This document shows positions 16,491-24,342 of a stretch of 49,266 bases of DNA, one piece after another. Position 1 is the first letter of the stretch, and each line of letters begins with the position of its first letter. The notes under the pieces were generated by a model that saw only the letters and a program-made list of their open reading frames with translations, had not been told where the DNA came from and ran no database searches. The DNA comes from Ascidiaceihabitans sp047624005 (GTDB taxonomy: Bacteria > Pseudomonadota > Alphaproteobacteria > Rhodobacterales > Rhodobacteraceae): positions 1 through 49,266 of the forward strand of contig JBLHPE010000012.1 in NCBI GenBank assembly GCA_047624005.1, read 5' to 3'. A program made the translations under genes and the position numbers.

Positions 16491-17801
16491 TTATGACGGC
16501 CCTTGGCGCAGGTTGTTTGGCAACCATGTGGCCAATTCGGGCCAAATCACCAAAATCACCACCATGAGCAGCATCAAACCTACCATCGGCAAGGCAACCT
16601 TTGAGATGTATGAAATCTCGTGCTTGGTCATGCCTTGTAAGACGAACAGGTTGAACCCGATGGGCGGAGTAACCTGTGCCATCTCAACCACCACAACGAT
16701 AAAGATACCGAACCAGATTACGTCAATACCAGCCTGACGGATCATTGGTTCTACAATCGCCATGGTTAGAACCACAGATGAAATGCCATCGAGGAACATA
16801 CCGAGGATGATGTAGAACACGGTCAGTGCCGCGATCAAAACGATTGGAGACAGGTTCATCCCGTCGATCCAAGCAGCTAACGCGCGTGGCAATCCAGTGA
16901 AACCCATGGACAATGATAAGAACGACGCCCCCATCAATATCAGCGCGATCATTGCCGAGGTGCGGGTAGCCCCCATGAGGCTTTCGCGGAAAGCTTCCCA
17001 CGTCAGTGAACGTTGGATACCTGCAAGTGTCAGGGCTCCTAAAACGCCTACAGCAGCAGCCTCAGTCGCCGTAGCCCAACCAAAGTACATCGATCCGATG
17101 ACGGCAAAGACAAGACATAGTACCGGGATCAAGAAACGGCTTTCGGCGATCATGGTGCCAAAGGACATTGGCGGTTCTGGTTCAGGGCGTTCATGTGGGC
17201 GGATATAGTGCCACGCAATGATATAGGACATGAACAGCGCAGCTAGTACGAGGCCGGGGAAGATGCCTGCCATGAACAGCTTGATGATACTTTCGTTGAT
17301 GGACACGCCATAAACGATCAACGTCAAGGATGGAGGGATCATTAGACCCAGTGTTGCGGCACCAGCCAATGTGCCTACAATCATGTACTCGGGATAACCA
17401 CGTTTGCGCAGCTCTGGGATCGACATCTTACCAACGGTGGTCAGGGTCGCGGCAGAGGATCCTGAAACGGCGGCAAAGATTGTGCAGCCAGCGATGTTGG
17501 TATGTAGTAATCCACCAGGCAACCAACGCATCCAGGGCGCCAAACCACGGAACATATCTTGGGATAATCGGGTTCGATACAAGATTTCGCCCATCCAGAT
17601 AAATAGGGGTAGGGCGGTCAGGGTCCAACTGCTGGAACTCGTCCAGATCGTCGTGATCATCGCGTCACCTGCAGGGCGCGTTGTGAACAACTCCATTCCA
17701 ACAAAGGCGACGCCCATCAGGGCAAGGCCGATCCAGATTGAACTGCCCAATAATGTGAACAGCACGAATAGGAAAATGAATGTGGCGTATAGTTCGGTCA
17801 T
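16491..17801 (-). CDS. dctM: TRAP transporter large permease DctM (system 1)
   Basis: This is a 436-residue inner-membrane large subunit of a tripartite ATP-independent periplasmic transporter, an Na+-driven importer with about 12 hydrophobic helices. Family motifs include ALPLFIWMGEIL, GSSAATLTTVGKMSIPELRK and LMIPPSLTLIVYG. The ATG at 17801 follows GGAGG and gives the standard MTELYATFIFLFVLF start. The open frame upstream overlaps dctQ and is not part of the protein. The start overlaps the dctQ stop as ATGA. In this operon it follows dctP and dctQ and precedes the racemase. Confidence 0.94.
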   Translation of the reverse strand: MTELYATFIFLFVLFTLLGSSIWIGLALMGVAFVGMELFTTRPAGDAMITTIWTSSSSWTLTALPLFIWMGEILYRTRLSQDMFRGLAPWMRWLPGGLLHTNIAGCTIFAAVSGSSAATLTTVGKMSIPELRKRGYPEYMIVGTLAGAATLGLMIPPSLTLIVYGVSINESIIKLFMAGIFPGLVLAALFMSYIIAWHYIRPHERPEPEPPMSFGTMIAESRFLIPVLCLVFAVIGSMYFGWATATEAAAVGVLGALTLAGIQRSLTWEAFRESLMGATRTSAMIALILMGASFLSLSMGFTGLPRALAAWIDGMNLSPIVLIAALTVFYIILGMFLDGISSVVLTMAIVEPMIRQAGIDVIWFGIFIVVVVEMAQVTPPIGFNLFVLQGMTKHEISYISKVALPMVGLMLLMVVILVIWPELATWLPNNLRQGPS

Positions 17802-18511
17802 TCTACGGCCTCCGATACAATCGGGTTCACGCCTGTGACAAGCATCCGATATAGGGTGTCCCAAAGGGCAATCGCCAACAAAATTGTGCCAATGCACATG
17901 GCCAATTGCGGTATCCAAACAGGTGTATAGATCAGCTCGGACGATCCTTTGGCCCATGTCTCGCCCCATTCGCTGGGATAGCTGCCAATGGTACGTAGAC
18001 CTGCATCGACCCAAGCAGGGATTTGATCCTGCCCTTGCGTACGGTCATTCAGCATCTCGGAGAAAAAGGTCGTTTTGACTGCATAACGGGCGAAATACGT
18101 GGCGATAACAGCTGCGCCAAACACAGCAAAGGCATCAAGCCAACGATTGAGAAACCGGTTCATGTTCAAAAGGATAGAGACGCGAATATGTGCACCACGA
18201 GTCAGTGCGTGCGCCATTGCAAAGAAAGATGTGGCAGCCATCGCGTAACCTGCGAATTCAGTGGTGCCGGGTAGGGCGACGCTGGCCCAGCGGGCGATCA
18301 TACCCGCGACGATCAGGCCCAAAATGGTGATCATGCAACACGCAGCGATTACACCACCCGCAACATATACCTTGTCCAAGATACGCCAGATTGGACGCAA
18401 AAACTTTTCAATCCGGTGTCCCGCGATCAAACAGATCACCCCAAACACGGATGGCAATACAAACAGCCAAACCCAAAGTGGCAGGCCCATCACAGGCGAC
18501 CAATCACGCAT
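17798..18511 (-). CDS. dctQ: TRAP transporter small permease DctQ (system 1)
   Basis: This 237-residue small membrane subunit pairs with DctM. Four hydrophobic segments are visible. The conserved ALTRGAHIRVSILLN, the DctQ G-x-H-x-R-V element, sits between helices 2 and 3. A hydrophilic loop of about 50 residues before the last helix makes it longer than the typical 160-190. AAGGAC precedes the ATG. The gene is separated from dctP by a terminator-like hairpin. Confidence 0.88.
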   Translation of the reverse strand: MRDWSPVMGLPLWVWLFVLPSVFGVICLIAGHRIEKFLRPIWRILDKVYVAGGVIAACCMITILGLIVAGMIARWASVALPGTTEFAGYAMAATSFFAMAHALTRGAHIRVSILLNMNRFLNRWLDAFAVFGAAVIATYFARYAVKTTFFSEMLNDRTQGQDQIPAWVDAGLRTIGSYPSEWGETWAKGSSELIYTPVWIPQLAMCIGTILLAIALWDTLYRMLVTGVNPIVSEAVE

Positions 18512-18530
18512 ATTATTTTGTCCTTAAAAT

Positions 18531-18567
18531 AGAAAAACCAGCCCCAATGCAAAGATCGGGGCTGGTT
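18531..18567 (-). terminator. Terminator/attenuator hairpin between dctP and dctQ (system 1)
   Basis: AACCAGCCCC (18536-18545) pairs perfectly with GGGGCTGGTT (18558-18567) around a 12-nt loop. Read on the minus strand, it is followed by TTTTTCTATTTT. It lies just downstream of dctP and upstream of dctQ, so it should cut transcription after the binding-protein gene and let only part of the transcripts reach the permeases. Confidence 0.8.
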
Positions 18568-18582
18568 AGAAAAGCGCGAAGC

Positions 18583-19557
18583 TTAGTTGTTGTATGCGTC
18601 GATGATCGCTTGGCCTTTTGGACCCGCTGTTTCCAACCATTCGGCTGTCATCTTCTCACCGATTGTTTTCAGCTCGGCCAAGAATTCAGGACCAGCATCT
18701 GTAACCGTCATGCCGTTCTTTTCCAGCTCTGCGAAATAGAAATCAGCCAGTTCTTCAGACTTCGCAGCACATGCAGCACCGGATTCGTCAGCGGCTTTTT
18801 GAACGCCTGCTTTTGTTGCATCATCCAAATCAGCCCAAACCTGAGAGTTCACCATCACATAGTTGCGCGGCAACCATGCGTTGACTTTGTAGTAGTGGCT
18901 TAAGTGTTCCCAAACTTTGCGGTCATACCCTGTGGAACCGGATGAGATGAACGCGGATGCAACGCCTGTTGCGAGCGCTTGGGACAATTCTGCCGCTTCC
19001 ACCTGAACCGGGATCATGCCCAACTCTTCGGCGAAGGTTGCTGTGGCAGAGTTATATGAGCGGAATTTGATGCCTTGGGTGTCAGCGGAAGATCCGACTT
19101 CTTTGTTGAAGTAGAAACCCTGACCCGGCCATGGGCAAGTATAAAGCGCGACCAAGTTCAGGTCTGCCAGCTGCTCGTTTACGATGTCACGGGCGGCTTC
19201 CCAAAGTTTTGAATTGTCTGCGTATGTTGTGGCCAAGAACGGCAGGTTGTCCCAACCCAAAAGCGGGGCTTCGTTTGCGTGTGCAGACATGAAGCGTTCG
19301 CCAATTGGCACCTGACCCGTTTGCACGGCGCGTTTGATGTCGCCGCCGCCGAACAAGGAACCGCCGGGGTGGACCGTGATGTTAATTGCGCCATCGGTGT
19401 ATTCTTTGACACGCTCAGCAAACATCACACCTTGTTCCGAGTGAAAATTGGTTGCGGAATACGCCATCGGCATATCCCAGTTTTGGGCATGGCCATCTGC
19501 CATTGCAGCGCCTGCGGTCATTGCAACTGTGCATGCGAGCGTTGTGATCGTTTTCAT
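18583..19557 (-). CDS. dctP: TRAP transporter substrate-binding protein DctP (system 1)
   Basis: This is a 324-residue periplasmic solute receptor of the TRAP family. The signal peptide MKTITTLACTVAMTAGAAMA is cleaved near ADG. The mature protein has the DctP motifs: GGSLFGGGDIKRAVQTGQVP near the ligand site, and the conserved Arg in IKFRSYNSATATFAEELG that binds substrate carboxylate in most family members. The gene lies 30 bp after the dadA-like gene. Carboxylate-bearing substrates, amino acids included, fit both the Arg and the operon context. Confidence 0.92.
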   Translation of the reverse strand: MKTITTLACTVAMTAGAAMADGHAQNWDMPMAYSATNFHSEQGVMFAERVKEYTDGAINITVHPGGSLFGGGDIKRAVQTGQVPIGERFMSAHANEAPLLGWDNLPFLATTYADNSKLWEAARDIVNEQLADLNLVALYTCPWPGQGFYFNKEVGSSADTQGIKFRSYNSATATFAEELGMIPVQVEAAELSQALATGVASAFISSGSTGYDRKVWEHLSHYYKVNAWLPRNYVMVNSQVWADLDDATKAGVQKAADESGAACAAKSEELADFYFAELEKNGMTVTDAGPEFLAELKTIGEKMTAEWLETAGPKGQAIIDAYNN

Positions 19558-19587
19558 ATGTACTCTCCCTGAGTGGTATGGCGTTTA

Positions 19588-20838
19588 TTAGCCGTTTTTT
19601 GAAATATGCTTGTTTGGATCAAATGGCGCCAAATCTATGTTCGGCTTTTTACCTGCAATCAAATCTGCGATGATCCGACCCGTTTTAGGACCACCTGTCA
19701 AGCCAACGTGTTGATGCCCAAAGGCGGAATAGCTTTTGCCACTTGCATCGTTGGCCCCAATTGTCGGCAATGAATCCGCAGGTGCTGGACGGTGGCCCAT
19801 CCATTCCACCACCTCGTCGTATTTTACATCTGGTAGTAACGCGGCCACCTGTTTGCGCAGCAATTCAAATGGGCCACGACTTGCGGGGGCATCCAATCCA
19901 CCAAATTCGACCACGCCTGCTGCGCGAATTCGACCATGCATCGGGGTTATAACGAACTTGCCGGAGGCCACCATCATCGGAGAACGAGGCATGCCTGAGG
20001 GGTTCATCAATTCGATATGATAGCCACGTTCGGATTCGAGCGGAACTTTAACACCCAATTTATGTGCAATTTTTTTGGACCAAGGCCCCATTGCCAGCAG
20101 AATTGTATCGGCTGACATAGGTCCGTCATCCGTTAGTAGTGCAGTGATTTGGCCATCAGCGACCTGAACGTCATTGATGTTTGTGGTGATCAATTCGCCA
20201 CCTTGCTCCACGAAGTGATCGGCCAACGCGTTGATGTAGGCACCTGGGTCAGAAATGCGACCATGAGATTTGCAGCGGACAACTGTTTCGAATTGAGTGC
20301 CATAAAGTGGATCATAGGTGGCATATTCCTCACCGCTGACCACTTCGAAGGGAACATTTTGGGCTTTGCGTTTTGACCACCCATAGCTATCCGCCTCAAA
20401 GGCTGCATGGGTTTGATAACCAAAACAGTAATCCTCGTTTGTCACATACCCTTCGGCACCCGTCCCTGCAGCCAAAGCGTGATGTTGGTCCACAGAGTCA
20501 TGCAACAAAGTCGACATGGATCGGGCGTAGTGGTCGACATGGGCGTCAGTCGCATAGCCCAGATATTTGGCCAAGAATGGCAGCAGTTTGGGCAAATAGG
20601 ACCAGCGTAAAAACAGGGGCGATGAAGGATCTAACAACATTGATGGCGCTTTGCGCATCAAACCCGGCACCGTAACGGGCACAATGGCACCGGCGGCTAA
20701 AACGCCAGCATTGCCATGACTGGTCCCGCTGGCGGGGCCTGCACGGTCCACGATCGTCACGCGGTAGCCTGCGCGTTGCAACCAAATGGCGGAAGACACA
20801 CCGACAATTCCGGCACCTGCAATCAATATATGTTTCAT
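19588..20838 (-). CDS. FAD-dependent oxidoreductase, D-amino-acid dehydrogenase (DadA)-like
   Basis: This is a 416-residue DAO-fold flavoprotein. The N-terminal dinucleotide-binding motif MKHILIAGAGIVGVSSAIWL (GxGxxG at 8-13) is followed by E/D-type FAD contacts (VTIVDR). The C-terminal half contains RGYHIELMNPSG, WMGHRPAPADSLPTIGA and the FAD-contact segment GHQHVGLTGGPKTGRIIADL, as in DadA. The ATG at 20838 is chosen because it directly starts the FAD domain. An ATG 12 bp upstream is possible. It is the first gene of the operon with dctP, dctQ, dctM and racemase. It probably oxidises a D- or N-substituted amino acid to an imine. Confidence 0.88.
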   Translation of the reverse strand: MKHILIAGAGIVGVSSAIWLQRAGYRVTIVDRAGPASGTSHGNAGVLAAGAIVPVTVPGLMRKAPSMLLDPSSPLFLRWSYLPKLLPFLAKYLGYATDAHVDHYARSMSTLLHDSVDQHHALAAGTGAEGYVTNEDYCFGYQTHAAFEADSYGWSKRKAQNVPFEVVSGEEYATYDPLYGTQFETVVRCKSHGRISDPGAYINALADHFVEQGGELITTNINDVQVADGQITALLTDDGPMSADTILLAMGPWSKKIAHKLGVKVPLESERGYHIELMNPSGMPRSPMMVASGKFVITPMHGRIRAAGVVEFGGLDAPASRGPFELLRKQVAALLPDVKYDEVVEWMGHRPAPADSLPTIGANDASGKSYSAFGHQHVGLTGGPKTGRIIADLIAGKKPNIDLAPFDPNKHISKNG

Positions 20839-20867
20839 AAGCCAATCCATTACACGCTGGAGTTTTT

Positions 20868-20897
20868 GTGACAACGAAAACAAGTCACTTTTGTAAC
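20868..20897. promoter_or_regulatory. Clustered GTGAC/GTCAC/GTAAC repeats in the divergent dadA-like/dctP2 region
   Basis: GTGAC (20868-20872), GTCAC (20884-20888) and GTAAC (20893-20897) form overlapping inverted repeats: GTGAC-N11-GTCAC, and the near-palindrome GTCAC-TTTT-GTAAC. They lie 30-60 bp upstream of the dadA-like start and about 140 bp upstream of the second dctP. They may be binding sites for a regulator controlling both directions. A consensus TTGACA on the minus strand (20898-20903) is adjacent. No regulator gene is in the cluster. Confidence 0.35.
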
Positions 20898-21035
20898 TGT
20901 CAAACAAAATTGACGCAAATCAGGTTCTGATGTCGCAAATACAAACTCGTGACACCCCACCCTTTCTAACCTAACAATTCGAGACCGATTGAGTCGCGCA
21001 ATCAAAAAAACGCGAAAAATAAGGGAGAAGAACAC

Positions 21036-22082
21036 ATGAATTTATCACGCAAAACGTTTCTGAACATGGCAGGGGCCGCGGCACTTGCTGTTGGTTTCGG
21101 CGCTGCACCTGTAAGCGCCCAAGAGGTGACACTGTCACTGCACCAATTTTTGCCTGCACAAGCCAACGTGCCAAAACTGATCTTGGATGTCTGGGCTGAC
21201 AAAATCGAAGAAGCCTCGGCCGGTCGCATTAAGATTGATCGTTACCCTTCCATGCAGCTGGGCGGCAAGCCACCAGAGTTGATGGACCAAGCGATTGATG
21301 GCGTGGCAGACATTGTCTGGACCGTTGTGGGTTATACACCGGGGCGTTATCCGTCCACCGAAGTGTTTGAATTGCCGTTCATGATGACCGACGCGGGCGC
21401 AGGCCCAGTCAGCCGCGCGTACTGGGAAATGTTTGAAAAAGGCATGAAGGACGGTGAATTCAAAGACGTGCATATCCTTGGTACGTGGGTTCACGGCCCA
21501 GGCATGATCCACACAAACGCAGAAGTGAAAACACCTGCAGATATGGAAGGCCTGAAAATTCGTGGTGGGTCCCGCTTGGTCAACAACTTCCTTGCGCAGT
21601 TAGGCGCGTCACCAATCGGGATGCCCGTTCCAGCAATTCCAGAAGCTTTGTCTAAAGGTGTGATCGACGGCACAACCATTCCGTGGGAAGTTACAGCCGC
21701 GTTGAAAGTACCAGAACTTGTTGCCAACCACACTGAATTCGAAGGCTCTGCTCTTTATACTTTGGGCTTTGTACTTGCGATGAACAAAGACAGATACGAA
21801 AGCCTGCCTGCTGACTTGCAAAAGGTGATGGATGACAATTCCGGTTTGGAATTCTCTGTCTTTGCAGGCACCACCATGCAGGGCGCAGACGCCCCAGCAC
21901 GCCAATTGGCAGTGGACCGTGGCAATAACATCGTCACGGTATCGGGCGCAGACGTAGACGCATGGAAAGCAGCGTCAAAGCCTGTCTATGACGAATGGAT
22001 TGCTGATATGGAGTCCAAAGGTATCGACGGTCAGGCGTTGATTGACGAAGCTCGCGCCTTGATCGCGAAATACTCCGAGTAA
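21036..22082 (+). CDS. dctP: TRAP transporter substrate-binding protein DctP (system 2)
   Basis: This is a 348-residue TRAP solute receptor, first gene of a second dctPQM operon divergent from the first. Its signal sequence MNLSRKTFLNMAGAAALAVG has an S-R-K-x-F-L motif, resembling a Tat signal with RK instead of RR, and is followed by SAQ-EVTL. Mature motifs are LSLHQFLPAQ near the N-terminus and MEGLKIRGGSRLVNNFLAQL, whose Arg is the usual carboxylate contact. AAGGGAG precedes the ATG. The two DctP proteins are not close paralogs, so different ligands are expected. Confidence 0.93.
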   Translation: MNLSRKTFLNMAGAAALAVGFGAAPVSAQEVTLSLHQFLPAQANVPKLILDVWADKIEEASAGRIKIDRYPSMQLGGKPPELMDQAIDGVADIVWTVVGYTPGRYPSTEVFELPFMMTDAGAGPVSRAYWEMFEKGMKDGEFKDVHILGTWVHGPGMIHTNAEVKTPADMEGLKIRGGSRLVNNFLAQLGASPIGMPVPAIPEALSKGVIDGTTIPWEVTAALKVPELVANHTEFEGSALYTLGFVLAMNKDRYESLPADLQKVMDDNSGLEFSVFAGTTMQGADAPARQLAVDRGNNIVTVSGADVDAWKAASKPVYDEWIADMESKGIDGQALIDEARALIAKYSE

Positions 22083-22098
22083 TTCGGAAATACACATT

Positions 22099-22135
22099 AC
22101 CGCGGCGCACCACGTGATGCGCCGCGGTTTTTTAT
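22099..22135 (+). terminator. Strong terminator/attenuator between dctP and dctQ (system 2)
   Basis: An 11-bp perfect stem, ACCGCGGCGCA (22099-22109) with TGCGCCGCGGT (22118-22128), has an 8-nt loop and a following T6 tract (22128-22133). It lies 17 bp after dctP and 26 bp before dctQ. Partial termination here would favour the periplasmic receptor over the permeases. The same layout occurs in the first TRAP operon. Confidence 0.9.
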
Positions 22136-22160
22136 TGCTTCATATAAAGGCAAAGGCAGA

Positions 22161-22730
22161 ATGCACCGTTTTTTCAAGAATCTAGCACGATTGACTGCCA
22201 TTGTTGGTGGCTTCGTTTTGGTGGTGCTGATTGTGATGACAACGCTGTCGATCATCGGGCGCACGATAAACAAGACGATGCATTCTGACTTTGCCGCATC
22301 ATTGCTTGGATCCTTTGCGCAAAAGATCATCGATCTGGGTGTAGGCGAGATAAATGGCAACTATGAGATACTTGAGGCGGGCGTGGCCTTCGCCATCTTC
22401 TCGTTCTTCCCGATCTGCCAATTGTATAACAATCATGCGACTGTGGATATCTTCACTTCGGCCTTACCAGCACGGGCATTGCGCTTTTTACGTGCCTTTT
22501 GGGAAGTGGTTCTAAGCGTTACAATCATCTTCGTTACATGGCGTTTGTATGAAGGTATGCAACGCTACATCGGCAATGGAGAAACCACGTTTTTCCTACA
22601 AATGCCATTGTGGTGGTCCTACGCCGCCAGCTTCTCGGCTGCTGTTGTCGCTTGCATCATCGCAGTTTATTGCGCTGTGATGCGGGTGAATGAAGCCGTC
22701 ACCGACCGCACAATCCTTCCTGAACATTAA
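22161..22730 (+). CDS. dctQ: TRAP transporter small permease DctQ (system 2)
   Basis: This is a 189-residue four-helix membrane protein of the TRAP small-permease family. Helix 1 (about residues 12-33) ends in TTLSIIGRT. The central segment FPICQLYNNHATVDIFTSAL contains the position where other DctQ proteins have the G-x-H-x-x-V element. The length is normal. The ATG follows AAAGGC. The dctM start lies 9 bp after the stop. Confidence 0.85.
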   Translation: MHRFFKNLARLTAIVGGFVLVVLIVMTTLSIIGRTINKTMHSDFAASLLGSFAQKIIDLGVGEINGNYEILEAGVAFAIFSFFPICQLYNNHATVDIFTSALPARALRFLRAFWEVVLSVTIIFVTWRLYEGMQRYIGNGETTFFLQMPLWWSYAASFSAAVVACIIAVYCAVMRVNEAVTDRTILPEH

Positions 22731-22739
22731 GGCTGCACA

Positions 22740-24092
22740 ATGGGCACGTTACTCGATCTTTTGCCCTTTGCAGGGATGTCGCGATTGGAACTGGGGTTCT
22801 GGTCTTTTCCAGTTCTTTTGGGGATGATCTTCCTGCGCGCACCCATTGGCCTTGCTATGTTGTTGTGCGGCTTTGGTGGCTGGTATTTTGCGATGAACGG
22901 TAATCCGGTTCCGCTTCTGGCCAAGCTGAAATCCGAGACTTATACGACTTTCTCAAGCTACTCCCTCACTATCATTCCGCTGTTCTTGCTGATGGGTCAG
23001 TTCGCCACTTTATCTGGTATGTCGACTGCCCTGTTCAAAGCGGCAGAAAGCTTCCTTGGCCATCGTCGCGGCGGTGTTGCAATGGCGGCTATCGGGGCCT
23101 GTGCGGGGTTTGGTGCAATCTGTGGATCGTCCCTGGCAACAGCTGCAACAATGGGCAAAGTAGCGCTGCCAGAATTGCGCCGCTACGGATATTCGGGCGG
23201 CTTTTCTACCGCGACACTTGCAGCAGGTGGCACCCTTGGCATCCTGATCCCACCCTCTGTGATCTTGGTCATCTACGCGATCATTACCGAACAGAATATT
23301 GCCAAACTGTTCCTTGCCGCCTTCATCCCCGGTATTCTGGCGGCTGCGGGCTATGTGCTGACCATCTCGCTTTATGTCCGGCTTTATCCCAATTCTGCAG
23401 GCACACGGCCCCCAATTCCAATGGCTGAACGCTGGAAGGCGTTGGGCAATACATGGCCAGTGCTTGTGATCTTTGGCCTTGTGGTTGGCGGTATTTACGC
23501 AGGCTGGTTCACCCCCACTGAAGGTGCTGCAATCGGGGCGGCAGGGACAGGAATTGTTGCAATGATCTCTGGCAACCTCAAATGGCCAACGTTCAAAGAA
23601 GCCCTGCTTGGCACTGGGAAAACCACAGCGATGATCTTCTTTATCGTGCTTGGGGCCAGTTTTTATAACGGCTTCCTCGCGCTATCAGGCGTGCCGCAAT
23701 ACATGGCTGATTATGTGTTGAATCAAGGGTTCAGCCCGTGGTTTGTACTGGCTATTATCCTAATGTTTTACCTGATTTTCGGGTGTGTCATGGACAGCCT
23801 GTCGATGATCCTGCTAACCGTACCAATCTTCTTCCCCGTCATTTCTGCGATGGATTTTGGGCTAAGCCCAGAACACGTTGCGATCTGGTTTGGCATACTT
23901 GTGTTGATCGTGGTTGAAGTTGGATTGATCACACCGCCCGTTGGCATGAACCTGTTCATCATCAACGGCATGGACCGCGAAACTAAGATCACCGATACAT
24001 ATAAGGCAGTGATGTTTTTTGTAGGGTCCGACATTGTGAGGGTCGTGATTCTAGTCGCTTTCCCTGCGATCACATTGTTCCTGATCCCATAA
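22740..24092 (+). CDS. dctM: TRAP transporter large permease DctM (system 2)
   Basis: This 450-residue large membrane subunit of the second TRAP importer is highly hydrophobic throughout. Family motifs are LTIIPLFLLMGQFA, GSSLATAATMGKVALPELRR and LGILIPPSVILVIYA, together with FGILVLIVVEVGLITPPVGM near the C-terminus. It is complete and ends in ITLFLIP. Right after its stop the DNA carries the decayed start of an acyl-CoA ligase gene in the same orientation, suggesting that the ancestral operon continued. Confidence 0.94.
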   Translation: MGTLLDLLPFAGMSRLELGFWSFPVLLGMIFLRAPIGLAMLLCGFGGWYFAMNGNPVPLLAKLKSETYTTFSSYSLTIIPLFLLMGQFATLSGMSTALFKAAESFLGHRRGGVAMAAIGACAGFGAICGSSLATAATMGKVALPELRRYGYSGGFSTATLAAGGTLGILIPPSVILVIYAIITEQNIAKLFLAAFIPGILAAAGYVLTISLYVRLYPNSAGTRPPIPMAERWKALGNTWPVLVIFGLVVGGIYAGWFTPTEGAAIGAAGTGIVAMISGNLKWPTFKEALLGTGKTTAMIFFIVLGASFYNGFLALSGVPQYMADYVLNQGFSPWFVLAIILMFYLIFGCVMDSLSMILLTVPIFFPVISAMDFGLSPEHVAIWFGILVLIVVEVGLITPPVGMNLFIINGMDRETKITDTYKAVMFFVGSDIVRVVILVAFPAITLFLIP

Positions 24093-24093
24093 A

Positions 24094-24222
24094 CTTGAAC
24101 CGCAGACCTTTGCAGCTCTCTACTTTGTAGATCGCCACGTATTTGAGGGACGCGAAGACAAAACCGCGTCTTATGAACACCCGTCAGGGCGTGTGCTGAC
24201 TTATGGCATGTTGGCTGCTTAA
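24094..24222 (+). pseudogene. Remnant of a benzoate-CoA-ligase-family gene (N-terminal fragment)
   Basis: Read in the frame of CAG at 24103, the DNA encodes FAALYFVDRHVFEGREDKTA followed by SYEHPSGRVLTYGMLAA, then TAA at 24220. This strongly recalls the N-terminus of benzoate/4-hydroxybenzoate-CoA ligase-like AMP-binding enzymes, where N-A-x-Y-F-x-D-R-H, E-G-R-x-D-K and P-S-G-R-x-L-T-Y-G-x-L-A occur in this order and spacing. No ATG with a ribosome-binding site precedes it. Intact enzymes run about 500 residues, so only the first tenth remains. The identification rests on motif memory, not a search. Confidence 0.65.
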
Positions 24223-24290
24223 TCAGACAAAACTGGAATTGCTATGGAAGAACCAGCCGTAATGCTGGTTTCGCCTATAAATAGCTTTCA

Positions 24291-24318
24291 TAAAAAAAGG
24301 GCCGCAAAGTCGCGACCC
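24291..24318 (-). terminator. Terminator of the peptide-binding-protein gene
   Basis: GGGCCGC (24299-24305) pairs with GCGACCC (24312-24318), with one wobble on the minus-strand transcript. A run of seven T follows in the minus orientation (24298-24292). It is placed 25 bp after the stop of the minus-strand binding-protein gene. A second hairpin, AACCAGC/GCTGGTT (24251-24270), lacks a T-tract and could serve the plus-strand TRAP operon. Confidence 0.85.
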
Positions 24319-24342
24319 CTTCGTAATTTTACATCATCCGGT

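Noticed and set aside
17802..18014. N-terminal extension of the first dctM by 71 codons
   Set aside because: It overlaps dctQ in another frame, and the strong GGAGG before 17801 fits the family start.
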